Positions 51,650 through 60,924 of a stretch of 64,000 nucleotides of DNA are shown here, in pieces (position 1 is the first letter of the stretch; every line of letters begins with the position of its first letter). Source of the stretch: Prorocentrum cordatum. Taxonomy: Eukaryota > Sar > Dinophyceae > Prorocentrales > Prorocentraceae. A model generated the notes under the pieces. It saw only the letters and a list, made by a program, of their open reading frames with translations, did not search any database and was not told where the DNA came from. The DNA is taken from NCBI GenBank assembly GCA_963575745.1, contig CAUYUJ010017795.1:51001-115000 (forward strand), in the 5' to 3' direction. The translations under genes and the position numbers were made by a program.

Positions 51650-51682
51650 GGATCTAGATTCAAGATCTGGGCGACCCCAGGG
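51650..51682 (-). repeat. Right terminal inverted repeat of the 17-kb transposon
   Basis: Read inward on the minus strand it begins CCCTGGGGTCGCC, then CAGATCTTGAATCTAGATCC. It matches the left TIR perfectly over 13 bp and closely over 33 bp. Confidence 0.85.
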
Positions 51683-51711
51683 AGAGGGGGTACTCCAGCG
51701 GAGCTCACGAG

Positions 51712-53642
51712 ATGGCCAAGAAGGCCGGGTCCATGAAGCCTGGCGCCCTGAAGGCCGGCGCCCCGAGGAGGAGGCGCGCCGCCACTCGCCTTCGGAAGAT
51801 CTTCGAGGATTCGGAGGAGGAGTGGGAAGAGATCCCCGAGACCCTGTACGAGGTGGACCTGTCAGACGAGACCATGACGGAGGATCAGCGCGACAACCTG
51901 AACTCGGGGTTGGAAACATTGGCCCCTCCGCTACTCCGCTGGCGTCGGGCCGCGCTGAGGCTCTTGTACATCGCTACGCTGTGCCGCGGTGTACACGGGA
52001 TGGCGACGATGTGGCCCCGAGCAGTCGAGATGAAGTTCGACGATCAGGAGAGCTGCGTTCACCCACCGTGGGCGGTCAAAGAAGGGATGAATGGCACCTC
52101 GATTTACAGTCACTGCCAGATGTGCAAGGCCCGGCTAAGTCTACGAGCCAAGACGCCGGCCGAGTTGGCCGCGGCCGAGGCGAAGAAGAGGGCGAAGGAG
52201 GTCAAGCGCGAGGCTGGCTTGAGGCTGAAGGCCGAGGTCAAGCTGGCGTCCGAGGGGTACCTGGGGACCCCCTTCGATCCTTGGTATGCGCAGCCGGTAC
52301 CTCGCGAGCCGCTGCCTCCACGGGCACCAGGCTTGAGGTCGAAGGCGCCCCCAAGTTCAGTCAGGGCCCCCGGCAGCTCGTCGCAGATGTCGGTGGAGGA
52401 GGCCCGTCGCGTGATTCAGCATGCCGGGGGGGGGGCACTTGGAGCCGTCTCAGATACCAGAAGATCTGCCGAGGACAGCATTCAAGAGCCCTCCAGCGCA
52501 GCCTCCACCACCGCTTGCTCCAGGGACGAGGTCGACCTCAGCATTGACCCCTCAGCAGCTCCAGTCCGCGCAGATGAGGGCGCTGTTGGATCAGATGCAT
52601 CGGGTGGCGGAGCAGCTCGCGTCCGCGCAGGGGAACCTCACCACCCAGGCTACCAGCTCGCGAGACCTGCCGCTGGCCGACGAGGACATCGCGCGTCTGG
52701 CGATTCGTCTGCGGGACGCCGAGGACACTCAGAGGACGCACGACGAGGAGGGCAACGAGAAGCTCCACCCTCCACGTGGTTGACCCTTGAGACCTGGCCA
52801 GAACTGACCCAGAAGAAGGCCATTAGGAAGTTAGGTTCGGGTTCGGAACCCCAGGATTTTACTCTCAGGGATCTCTTCGCCCAGGAAGCTCGGGACAGAA
52901 AAACCTCAGGAGCTCCGGCAGCTCCAGGATGCGATCGAGGGATCTGGGACCGAGTGGAAGGCAGAGAGGTTTCGATAGACCAAGTGTCTCTCGAGCTTGG
53001 ATGGAAACGGAAGACCTTGGGACCCTCGGATCAGTCAGCTTTCATCGTCGGGGTTGCCCTCGCCGCCACCGGAGGAGGCGCGCCTGCTTCACTTCTTCCA
53101 TCGGGCATCCATAGGATCCGGCTTCGAGCCGAGGACTCAGTGGTGTACGATTCGCTCTGGCGCCACGCTTCATATGCCGCCATCGGGCACGTCTTGGGTA
53201 CCAAAAGTAGTTCCGACATGCTCGTGGATGCGTGGGTCCCCGAGGGCTTGAGCAGAAGCGAGGAGGAGGAGGTCAGAGGAAGCAAGCAGAGGAAGCAGGA
53301 GGGACTGGGGCGTGCTTACGTGGCCTCGGGCTTAGAGGTTCTTAGCGAGCCCCCTAGGTATGCAGAAGAGGACTCTCAGAGGCCAGGCACGCAGGCCAGG
53401 CGCTTAGACTTCGAGCGGGGGCCTCAGGATAAGCACGGGACCTTGGCGTCTCGATCAGCTCGGCCCCTAGAGAGGCCACCATCGGACGATAACGACGATC
53501 ACGACGAAGAATGTGGCACTAAGGATATCCGGGCCGATACTACGCGGTGGAAGTGGACTCCCTCGCGGCTTCCGGCCCTCGCGATTCAGTCGAAGAGCTC
53601 GAGATTAAGATCATGCCTCGGGAAGTGCGTCGAGCCATCTAG
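51712..53642 (+). CDS. Copia pol, region between protease and methyltransferase-like domain (decayed)
   Basis: An open frame from ATG 51712 encodes a basic start, an acidic helix (FEDSEEEWEEIPETLYEVDL), a hydrophobic segment (RLLYIATLCRGVHGMATM) and a likely zinc-binding stretch, C-x-H...SHCQMC (residues of about 122-143), followed by a Lys/Glu-rich coiled region. It reads on to 54036, but from about 53643 the conserved pol sequence is in another frame, and a TAG at 53640-53642 interrupts that second frame. The open frame directly after the transposon joins the copia protease frame if the AG duplication is removed, although stops lie on the left side. Function of this part is unknown; in copia relatives it links Gag-protease to pol. 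Confidence 0.5.
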
Positions 53643-56600
53643 GGACCTCTTGGGGAATCGGGGGTCGGCGGAAGGCACGCCGACCGAAGGTCCATACTGC
53701 AGGCCGCGGAGGCCAAGCGACGAGGCACCGTTGTTTTGGAGGTCTTCTCTCCTCCACTCGTCTCTCCCGTGCTGGCTCGGAGAGGGTGCCGAGTCTCTGC
53801 CGCGGTGGATATCAAGACCGGTCAGGATCTCGACAGGCCCCAAGAGGTTAAGAAATTGTGGGGTCAGATGCGATCGGAACGCGCCCAGTGCATTATTATG
53901 CCCCCCGTCTGTCGCGCGTTCAGCGTGGCTTTCGCCAGTAACTGGGGTCGCATGGATTCTGAGGCTCGCCAGGAGGCGGAGGAGAGAGGTCTTGCATATA
54001 TGCAGTTGTGCTGCGAGATTGCTCGGCATCAGGTGAGGGAGGGGCGAGACTTTATCATGGAGCATCCCCAGTCTGCGAGCTCCTGGGAGCTGGAAGCGAT
54101 CCAGGTGCTGACCAGGGTCCCCGGGGTCGTCTTCCAGGATCTGGATCAGTGCGAATACGGTCTCTCTGTGGCTCCCGGGACCCTGTCTAAGAAACCCGCC
54201 CGACTTCTCGCCGGCAGGGAAGTTCCCCTGGGGGAGTGTCGCAAGAGATGTTCGGGGAGTCACACTCACCTTCCCCTCATTGGGAGCGCCAGGACACGCA
54301 GAGCGGAGAAGTATCCTTCCGCGTTGGTCTCGGCGCTGGCGACGGGGATTGAGTCGGCTCTCTGGCAACGGGAGCTCGCTGATCGTGACCGGGCGTTCGC
54401 TTGTCCAGCTGAGGCGCTGATTCCGCCCGCTTCAGCTCCTGTGCCCGACGGAGCGGGCGCTCCCGAGCTCGATGACGAAGAGACGGTTACCAGACCTAGC
54501 AGGAAGGTTTCGGGGGATCAGGAGACCCGGGAAGTGGACCCTGGGGTCCAGCAGGAAATCCATCGCCTCCATGTTAACCTGGGCCACCCTCCCCTCGACG
54601 ATTTTGCGTGGACGTTACGGATTGCGGGGGCCCGAGCGGAGGTGGTCGACTGGGTCCGGAAAAAGTTTCATTGCCCTCAGTGTGCCTCCCAAGCTCAGCC
54701 ATACTGGCGAAGGGAAGCTCACCTTCCCCGAACTTACAGATTCAGCCGTCTTCTCGCCATAGGCCTGTTTTATCTCGAGCACCAGGGAGAGTCCCTAGCG
54801 GTTCTCAACATGGTCGATCATGGAACCAGTTACCAACAGTGCTGCCTTCTGGAGGATGGTCGAGCCTCCACCGTGTGGGCCGCCCTGCTGCGCCGGTGGG
54901 TTCGACCGTTTGGGCTCCCCGAGATGATTCTCTCAGACGGAGGGCCTGAGTTCGGTGGCCATATCGCTCGGTCCTGTGAACACCACGGGGTATATCACCA
55001 GGTGACTCCAGCGAATTCTCCGCATTTTAATGGCAAATGTGAGCGCCACGGAGGAATCGTCAAGCAAGCGATGTCTACGGCGACTCTTTCGGTCACTCCC
55101 TACTCGCGAGAGGAAGTGGATCTGCTTCGTTGTGAGGTTGTTTCAAGCCAAAATTGGACGTATCATAGAGGGGGGTTTAGTCCAACGCAACTTGTTGTTG
55201 GGGAGAATCCCAGAATCCCTCGGGCCTTGATGACTGATGACGCTGTTGATGAGATCGGGATTGACGACCTCCGGGCCAGCTCCATAGATCAAGACACTGC
55301 TGCTGCCGAATTCGCTCGTGCCCACCAGCTAAGGACGGAAGCGCGAAAGGCGCTGGCCGCGCATGACGCCAAGGGGCCCTTCGCCGAGGCATCGAAAGCC
55401 AGAAAGCACGTCGATCGGACTTTTCAACCAGGTGAGTGGGTGTATGTTTGGAGAAAGATCACGTCTCCGAACAGGACTCACGAGTTGCAGCGTGACAGAT
55501 GGACCGGTCCCGGGGTCGTCGTGCTTCAGTCCAGAAGCACGGTCTCGGTGGCCATGCGACACCGACTGTTGAAGTGCTCGTCAGAACAAGTCCGACCAGC
55601 AACCAGACCAGAGGCTCTGGGCGCGGAACTTCTGGACAACCCACGGATCGACCAGATTAGACAGGAGCTCCGGACCCCAGGGAAACGCGTGGGGGCTGTC
55701 GATGTTGAGTCCGAGGGACCGCCTCCGCCGGAGGCGTGGGACGTCCCAGGCGAAGAGGGTCAGCTCGACCCCGAGCCCGAGAGGCCTCGAGGGGCTTCTG
55801 CCCCGGGGGTGCCGGCCCCGGCGGGGCCTCCCGTCGTTGCCGAGTCCGAAGGATCGACTCGGGCTCCTCGGGGCCCCAGGAATTCGGAGGCTCCGTCCAC
55901 TGCGGGGGCCGACGCCCCGAATGAGAGAGAACTCCCCCCTGAGGTTATTGAGGCCCCTTCCGAGGCGGAATATGCGGCGGAAGCTCCTGCGCGCCCGGCG
56001 CCGCGGAGGCCGGCGGAACCCTCGACGGAAAGCGGCCCTCCCCCCAGTGAAGCCCGTAGAGAGAAGGCTCTTCGAGAGGCCTCAGCTGGGGCCCCAGGGA
56101 TCGCTCTCGCTCCGGCGGAGAGCCTTTCGGGACCAGGGTCCGCTGCAAAAAGGGTGTCCGAGTGGGAGAGGGGGTCTGCGTCAACTTCTCACAGAGCGAC
56201 GGCAGGATCTGCTTCTGCTGCCACCGCTTCGCCCGCCGACCGAGGTGGAACCTCTGCTCGGGCGCTTGGGCGTCCTAGGAGCAGATCTCCTGTCCGCCCG
56301 TCGGGCGTAATGCCGAGTGACTGGCCCGAACCAACTTGGGGACGTAACGACCGGGGAGAAAGGGTGTTAGGTCTCGTCTGTGAGGAGCACTCGGAGGGGG
56401 AGTGCGACCAAGATCGGTTACTTTTGAATGAGCTAATGGCTTGGGGAGTTACGTCAGACACTGCGTTCTTCGCTCTCCAAGGCGGAGAATCCTTTTTCCT
56501 TGAGTTTGTGAACTGTCTCAGTGGAGTGGGCGTGGGGGCCGCGCCGGTACCCCGACGAGGAGCGGAGGTTCAACTTAAGAACCTGTCTCCAGCCGAGCGT

Positions 56601-58634
56601 CAACTGTTTGTTGAGTCTGACGCCAAGGAGTGGTCGGCCATGACGGCCACTGGTGCTGTGCGCGTCTTGAGCCCCGACGAGTCTCGTTCGGCCAGACGCC
56701 GCCATCCAGACAGAATCCTGTCGTCCAGGATGGTGCGCCGTTTCAAGCCGTCTGAGGGCGTGGGCAGTATGCCCACCACGAAGAGCCGGTGGTGCGTCCA
56801 TGGGCATCAAGATCCCGACGGCGAGAGTTTACAAGTTTACGCCCCAACCCCCCAGTCAGAAACCATCATGGTGGCGCTACAGGTGATCGCCGCGATGGGG
56901 TGGGAACTTGGCATCGCAGATGCCAAGAACGCGTTCTGCCAGAGCAACAGATTAGATCGACCAAAGGGGGCGATTTATGTGGAAGCGTGTGCTGGATTGA
57001 ACCTTCCCCTTGAGACGCTAATAGAACTTGTGGCTCCAGTGTGCGGGCTGAATGATGCCCCATTATTGTGGTATCGCACTCTCACGGGATACCTCGAGGA
57101 GTTGGGTTTTGTGCGTTCTCTGCTCGAGCCGCGCCTGTGGCTCCAAAGATCGGCCAGCGGGAAGTTGCAGGCCCTGATTCCCATAGAAGTCGACGACCTG
57201 ATCGTGTCAGGCGACAAGGTCGTACTGGCTGCTCTAAAAGAGAGTCTGTTTGCCCGGTTTAAGTTTGGCAAGTGGGAGGTCGGAGAGGCCGACTACGCAG
57301 GTAGGCGCGTCAAGCAAGTTGGGTCCAAGATCACGGTCGATCAGGAGAAGTATATTCGTGAGCAGTTATCGTCGATCGTGATTCCCAAGGATCGCCGTTC
57401 CAAGCCAGAGGAGTTGCTCACGTCGTCGGAGATCGCGTCGTATCGTACTACTGTCGCTCAGATTCAGTGGCTCGCTCGTGAATCGAGGCCCGATGTGGCC
57501 GGAAGTGCTTCCCTGTTGGCGGCGGCTCTCCCCTCTCCCTCGATCGAGGAGGCCTTGATGGCCAACAAGGTTGTCAAATTCCTTCGAGCCTCTGCGTCTC
57601 AGTATATCACGATATGGAATCTGGATCCGCTGTCGACCACGTTTGTTACGGCGTCGGACGCCGGGGGCCCTGGGTCCGCGAGGCGCGGGGGTGCGCAAGC
57701 TGGGTGGTTGGTGTTCGCGGCGGACGCCGCCATCCGGCAAAACCATCGGGCCCGGGTCAGCCTATTGGCTTGGCGGTCACAGCGTCTCAAGAGAGTAGTG
57801 GCGAGTACTATCGCTGCCGAGACACTTTCTTTGTCCGGCGCGCTGGCGGAAGCTCAGTGGCTTCAGATTTTGTGGAGAGACACGGTTTTCGGTGACGTGT
57901 CCAGGCCCGACTGGGCCTCCTCCTCCGGCCCTTTTTCGGTGGTCCTCTCGAAGGACTGTGAATTAGGCGACTCGGCGTCGTCTCTGTCGGTGGTGGACGC
58001 CAAAAGCGTGTTTGATACTCTGAGCAAGAACAGCGCGGGATCCCACGCCGATCGTCGCAATGCTATTGAGATGGCGGTCGTGCGTGACTTTTTGTCCAGT
58101 ATAGGCTCCCAATTGCGATGGTTGCCGCATGGTCTCATGCCCGCGGATAGTATGACAAAGGTCGATCCCAGTCGGGGTAACGCTGCTCTGCACGATGTGC
58201 TGACACGTGGTACTCTCTGTTTAGTGGACGAACACGGCCAATGCTCGGAACGTGCGTTGAACCTGTCTTTGAAATCTCGTTCTCGGGCTGCGTCCCGTAA
58301 GGTATTGGCGGCGCAGGCTAAGGTGCCCGGAGCTCCTGCCCCCGATTGCCTTCCCGAGGTCCCTGAGGGAGGCTGCGAAGAGGTAGAGGGAAGCGAGGAG
58401 GTGAGGAGGAAGAAAACCGAGGAGTCAGGAGGTCAACGAGGAGGGTCTCTTAGAGAAGAAGGGATTGAGCTAGAACCCGGGTTTCCAGCTTATATACGTA
58501 TCGATTACGGACTACGGAGTTCGATCCACGAAAATAGGACCCGCTGTTTCCCGAGAGACCCCGAGGCCCTTCAGATTACTTCCGAGCCTCTCCCCTCTTG
58601 GATCTGTATCGTAGCCGTTAGGCTTAGCGTGTGA
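53643..58634 (+). CDS. pol: Copia pol: methyltransferase-like domain, integrase, RT, RNase H
   Basis: The frame is open from 53643; from ATG 53736 it has 1632 residues. Residues 1-160 hold a C5-methyltransferase-like domain: VLARRGCRVSAAVD, PPVC at 56-59 and EHP at 109-111. Integrase follows: His 279 and 284 with CPQC at 313-316 (zinc), Asp 401 in LSDGGPEF and Glu 436 in CERHGG. The first Asp of the DDE triad, expected near IGLFYL (342-347), is absent. A Pro/Glu/Ala-rich linker covers about 640-860. RT begins near 960, with Asp 1062 in ADAKNAF and the VDD motif (Asp 1153, 1154). RNase H shows Asp 1308, Glu 1362, Asp 1421 and the copia-type ADSMTK. The last ~70 residues are charged and run into the 3' LTR. 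The product would normally be cut from a Gag-Pol polyprotein; here it is cut off from Gag by the nested element. Confidence 0.85.
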   Translation, partial: GPLGESGVGGRHADRRSILQAAEAKRRGTVVLEVFSPPLVSPVLARRGCRVSAAVDIKTGQDLDRPQEVKKLWGQMRSERAQCIIMPPVCRAFSVAFASNWGRMDSEARQEAEERGLAYMQLCCEIARHQVREGRDFIMEHPQSASSWELEAIQVLTRVPGVVFQDLDQCEYGLSVAPGTLSKKPARLLAGREVPLGECRKRCSGSHTHLPLIGSARTRRAEKYPSALVSALATGIESALWQRELADRDRAFACPAEALIPPASAPVPDGAGAPELDDEETVTRPSRKVSGDQETREVDPGVQQEIHRLHVNLGHPPLDDFAWTLRIAGARAEVVDWVRKKFHCPQCASQAQPYWRREAHLPRTYRFSRLLAIGLFYLEHQGESLAVLNMVDHGTSYQQCCLLEDGRASTVWAALLRRWVRPFGLPEMILSDGGPEFGGHIARSCEHHGVYHQVTPANSPHFNGKCERHGGIVKQAMSTATLSVTPYSREEVDLLRCEVVSSQNWTYHRGGFSPTQLVVGENPRIPRALMTDDAVDEIGIDDLRASSIDQDTAAAEFARAHQLRTEARKALAAHDAKGPFAEASKARKHVDRTFQPGEWVYVWRKITSPNRTHELQRDRWTGPGVVVLQSRSTVSVAMRHRLLKCSSEQVRPATRPEALGAELLDNPRIDQIRQELRTPGKRVGAVDVESEGPPPPEAWDVPGEEGQLDPEPERPRGASAPGVPAPAGPPVVAESEGSTRAPRGPRNSEAPSTAGADAPNERELPPEVIEAPSEAEYAAEAPARPAPRRPAEPSTESGPPPSEARREKALREASAGAPGIALAPAESLSGPGSAAKRVSEWERGSASTSHRATAGSASAATASPADRGGTSARALGRPRSRSPVRPSGVMPSDWPEPTWGRNDRGERVLGLVCEEHSEGECDQDRLLLNELMAWGVTSDTAFFALQGGESFFLEFVNCLSGVGVGAAPVPRRGAEVQLKNLSPAERQLFVESDAKEWSAMTATGAVRVLSPDESRSARRRHPDRILSSRMVRRFKPSEGVGSMPTTKSRWCVHGHQDPDGESLQVYAPTPQSETIMVALQVIAAMGWELGIADAKNAFCQSNRLDRPKGAIYVEACAGLNLPLETLIELVAPVCGLNDAPLLWYRTLTGYLEELGFVRSLLEPRLWLQRSASGKLQALIPIEVDDLIVSGDKVVLAALKESLFARFKFGKWEVGEADYAGRRVKQVGSKITVDQEKYIREQLSSIVIPKDRRSKPEELLTSSEIASYRTTVAQIQWLARESRPDVAGSASLLAAALPSPSIEEALMANKVVKFLRASASQYITIWNLDPLSTTFVTASDAGGPGSARRGGAQAGWLVFAADAAIRQNHRARVSLLAWRSQRLKRVVASTIAAETLSLSGALAEAQWLQILWRDTVFGDVSRPDWASSSGPFSVVLSKDCELGDSASSLSVVDAKSVFDTLSKNSAGSHADRRNAIEMAVVRDFLSSIGSQLRWLPHGLMPADSMTKVDPSRGNAALHDVLTRGTLCLVDEHGQCSERALNLSLKSRSRAASRKVLAAQAKVPGAPAPDCLPEVPEGGCEEVEGSEEVRRKKTEESGGQRGGSLREEGIELEPGFPAYIRIDYGLRSSIHENRTRCFPRDPEALQITSEPLPSWICIVAVRLSV

Positions 58635-58732
58635 GTTGATTGCTCGTCCTGGCCCTCGTTGCCCAAAAGAGTTCATCCGTTCTCTGCACACCTTGGTGCC
58701 GGTTTGCACCACATGTCCTCTCATCTGTGACA
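58545..58732 (+). repeat. 3' LTR
   Basis: 188 bp, TG...CA, 185 of 188 positions identical to the 5' LTR. The pol stop codon lies inside it (58632-58634). A purine-rich stretch, AGAGAAGAAGGGATTGAG, ends about 75 bp upstream; an obvious polypurine tract directly at the LTR edge is not seen (GAAAATAGGACC is nearest). Confidence 0.9.
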
Positions 58733-59000
58733 CCGCCGCCCCCTGCCTGTTGGAAGCGCCCGTGTGGCCGAACGTTGAGGTCAGAGCTCTGCCAAGCTGT
58801 CGGATCATGCGTTCCCCCAGCCGTTGTGGCAAGCAGCAGGGGGCGGGGGATCGAAAACGCCCCCGGCGAGTCACCGCCGCCCCCTGCCTGCTGGAAGCGC
58901 CCCTGTGGCCGAAGGTTGAGGTCAGAGCTCTGCCAAGCTGTCGGATCATGTGTTTCCTCAGCCGTTGTGGCAACCGTTCGGGGAACACGCGGTGGAGAAA
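58733..59000 (+). repeat. Target repeat R9, two tandem 141-bp units
   Basis: Units start CCGCCGCCCCCTGCCTG at 58733 and 58874 and contain GGTCAGAGCTCTGCCAAGC and TGTCGGATCATG. The first is cut at its left edge by the LTR element; the junction with the second unit (GGCGAGTCACCGCCGCC) gives the unoccupied target sequence. A third, more diverged copy lies at 59862-60060. Confidence 0.8.
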
Positions 59001-59035
59001 GAAGAAACGGAGGAGAGGGAGGGAAAACAGAGCGG

Positions 59036-59810
59036 AAGAGGAGGAGGAGGAGGAGAAGAAGAGGAGGAGGAGAAGAGGAGGAGGAGGAGGAGGAGGAGGA
59101 GGCCTCTTTGGAGCCTCTTGGAGTACCCCTGGAGCCTCCTGGGAGATTCCCAGGAGCTTTTGGGAGGCCCCTTGGGAACCTCCTGGAGCTTCTTTTCTTG
59201 GGGGCCTTCGGGGTCTTCTTGGGGGCCTCTTTGGCCGTCCTAGGGCGTTCCTGGGCCGTCTGACCCCGTCGAAAGCCGTCTTGGATGCCTTTCTGACTCG
59301 ACTTGAGGCCCTCCGGAGGCGTTTCAGGGCCGTCGTGGAGGCCATGTAGGGCGTCTCGGAGGCCTCTTGCGCCGTCTCGGGGCCGTCTTGAGGCCCTCTG
59401 AGGGGCCTCTTGGGTCGTCATGGGGTCATTTTGGAGGCCTTTGGGGCGATCTCCGGCCGATCTTGGGGGTCTGTTGGGCCGTCTCCGGCCGTCGGAAGGC
59501 AAAACAAATGCAAATGCCAACATTTTTCAAACCCATACGGGGAATCAATGATTTTGGCCTCTTGGGCCGTCTTGGAGACCTCTTGGGGGCTTCTTGGGCC
59601 GTCTTGGGCCATCTTGGAGCCACCTCGGGCCGTCTTGGAGTCTTCTTGGGCGGACTTGGAGGCATCTTGGACCTTCTCAGGCTGTCGTCGAGGCCATCTT
59701 GGACCATCTTGGGCGAACTGGAGACCCTCTTGGACCATCTTGGCCGTCAATGAGGCCGTCTTGGGGCCATCTTGAGCGAAAAAGCCGACGAGGCAGGCAG
59801 TCGGCGGCAT
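59036..59810 (+). repeat. GGA array followed by CTTGGGGGC-type repeat field
   Basis: GGA/GAA triplets at 59036-59103 run directly into short CTTGGGAACC, CTTGGGGGCC and CTTGGAGGC units. The same order (R9 copy, GGA array, CTTGG field) recurs at 59862-60650, so this is a larger compound unit. Open frames are compositional. Confidence 0.7.
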
Positions 59811-59861
59811 GGACCGAAGCCCCAGGGGGAGGTCTTTGGGACAAAAAAAGCCAAAACAAAA

Positions 59862-60650
59862 CATTGTATAGGGTCTAGCACGCCAGGCACCCCTGTGATA
59901 AATCAACAGGGGGCGGCGGATCGAAGACGCCCACGGCGAATCACCGCTGCCCCCTGCCTTCTGAAATCGCACATGCGGCCGAGCGCTGTGGCAAGAGCTC
60001 TGCCAAGCTATCGGACCATGTGTTCCCCCTTCCGTTGTGGAACCTTCGGGGAACATTTGGGGGGAGGATGGCGGGGAAGATCAGGAGGAGGAGGAGGAGG
60101 AGGAGGAGGAGGAGGAGAAGGAGGAGGAGGAGGAGGAGGAGGGGGCATCTTGGGAGCCTCTGCGGCACTCTTGGGGCCTCCTGGGAGTTTCCTGGGAGAC
60201 TCTTGGAGGCATCTTGGGGGCCTTTTGGGCCTCTTGGGGGCCTTTGGGGTCTTCTTGGGGGCCTCTATGATATATGGTCTAGGGTAAAGCACGTATATGG
60301 CCTAGCACGCCAGGCACCCTTGTGATCAATCGACGGGGGGCGGCGGGTCTGGTGGGCTTCGGCCCAGCCTGCCACTGTGCCTGGGTCGTGGACGAGGGAC
60401 CTCTCGGAATCGGTCCTCTCGGGGGCCTCTTGGAGGTCTCTGGGGGGCCCCTTTGGGCCTCTAGGGGCATTCGGGGGGCCCTTGCCATCGGTTTCGGACT
60501 TGAAATGGCGGCTCGCGTTCCCCCACTTTGGCCTCTCCTGGGGGATGTCTTGGGGGCCTCTTGTGCACTCTTGGAGACCTCGGGGGGCGTCTTGGCACGA
60601 TTTGGGGGGCATCTTGGGCGGTCTTGGACGCTCTTGAGACCGAAAAGGCG
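59862..60650 (+). repeat. Second compound unit: R9 copy, GGA array, CTTGGGG field
   Basis: CTAGCACGCCAGGCACCC, GGGGGCGGCGGATCGAAGAC and TGCCAAGCTATCGGACCATG (R9) are followed by GGA triplets at 60082-60140 and then CTTGGGGGCC units. CTAGCACGCCAGGCACCCTT starts again at 60302. Confidence 0.65.
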
Positions 60651-60924
60651 AGCATGCGAACATTATTCGAAGATCCTATGTGATTCGATGATTTGGGCTT
60701 GTTGGGCTAGCGAGAAAGGCCACCAGGACGGCTTGAGGCCTCCAAGAGGGCTCCAGGGCGGCCTGTTGGACGCATTAATTCCGCCGACCCCCGCTTGTTG
60801 GGGTTGAAAAAGCGTGTGAGGCATTCGGCTGTCCCCCTCCCCCTTTCCCCTTCCCCTGGGGTCCAAAATGCCATTCTAGCGGGGGGAGGCTTGGAGGGGG
60901 GGACGAGCTCGTCAACGCACCCCC
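60651..60924. other. Unassigned spacer
   Basis: GGATTTGG/CCCTTTCCCC-type low-complexity patches; nothing recognisable as a gene. Confidence 0.4.

Larger units (their letters stand above)
34479..51682 (+). mobile_element. 17.2-kb multi-gene TIR DNA transposon nested in the copia element
   Basis: The ends are inverted copies: 13 bp match perfectly (CCCTGGGGTCGCC at 34479-34491 and its complement at 51670-51682) and similarity extends to about 33 bp. Both ends carry subterminal CTAGATC-type motifs. The element separates copia protease from copia pol and holds four intron-containing gene regions on the + strand (A, B, C, D) plus several palindromes found nowhere else in the window. The flanks show a shared AG dinucleotide (34477-34478, 51683-51684); a longer target duplication was not found. 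The candidate transposase is gene C. The superfamily is unclear: multi-gene content, long TIR and CCCTG end could fit a large cut-and-paste lineage such as KDZ or an EnSpm relative, but neither is established. Confidence 0.85.
32159..58732 (+). mobile_element. Ty1/copia-type LTR retrotransposon, interrupted by a 17-kb DNA transposon
   Basis: Two 188-bp direct repeats (32159-32346 and 58545-58732) start TG and end CA and differ at three positions. Between them lie Gag, zinc knuckle and protease, then integrase before RT before RNase H, which is the copia order. The 4 bases CCGC precede the 5' LTR and follow the 3' LTR; a nearby unoccupied copy of the target reads GTCACCGCCGCCCC, so CCGC is the duplication (ACCGC if the last A is assigned to the target). 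Without the nested element the copy would be 9370 bp. It is probably inactive: the coding region is split, has stops between protease and pol, and the integrase lacks an expected Asp. Confidence 0.9.

Noticed and set aside
34471-51690. An 8-bp target duplication for the 17-kb transposon
   Set aside because: The 8 bases on each side do not match; only AG is shared. AGAGG occurs near both ends but at different distances.
48684-54230. Restriction-modification system
   Set aside because: The methyltransferase-like segments lie inside mobile elements of a eukaryote and no endonuclease partner is present.
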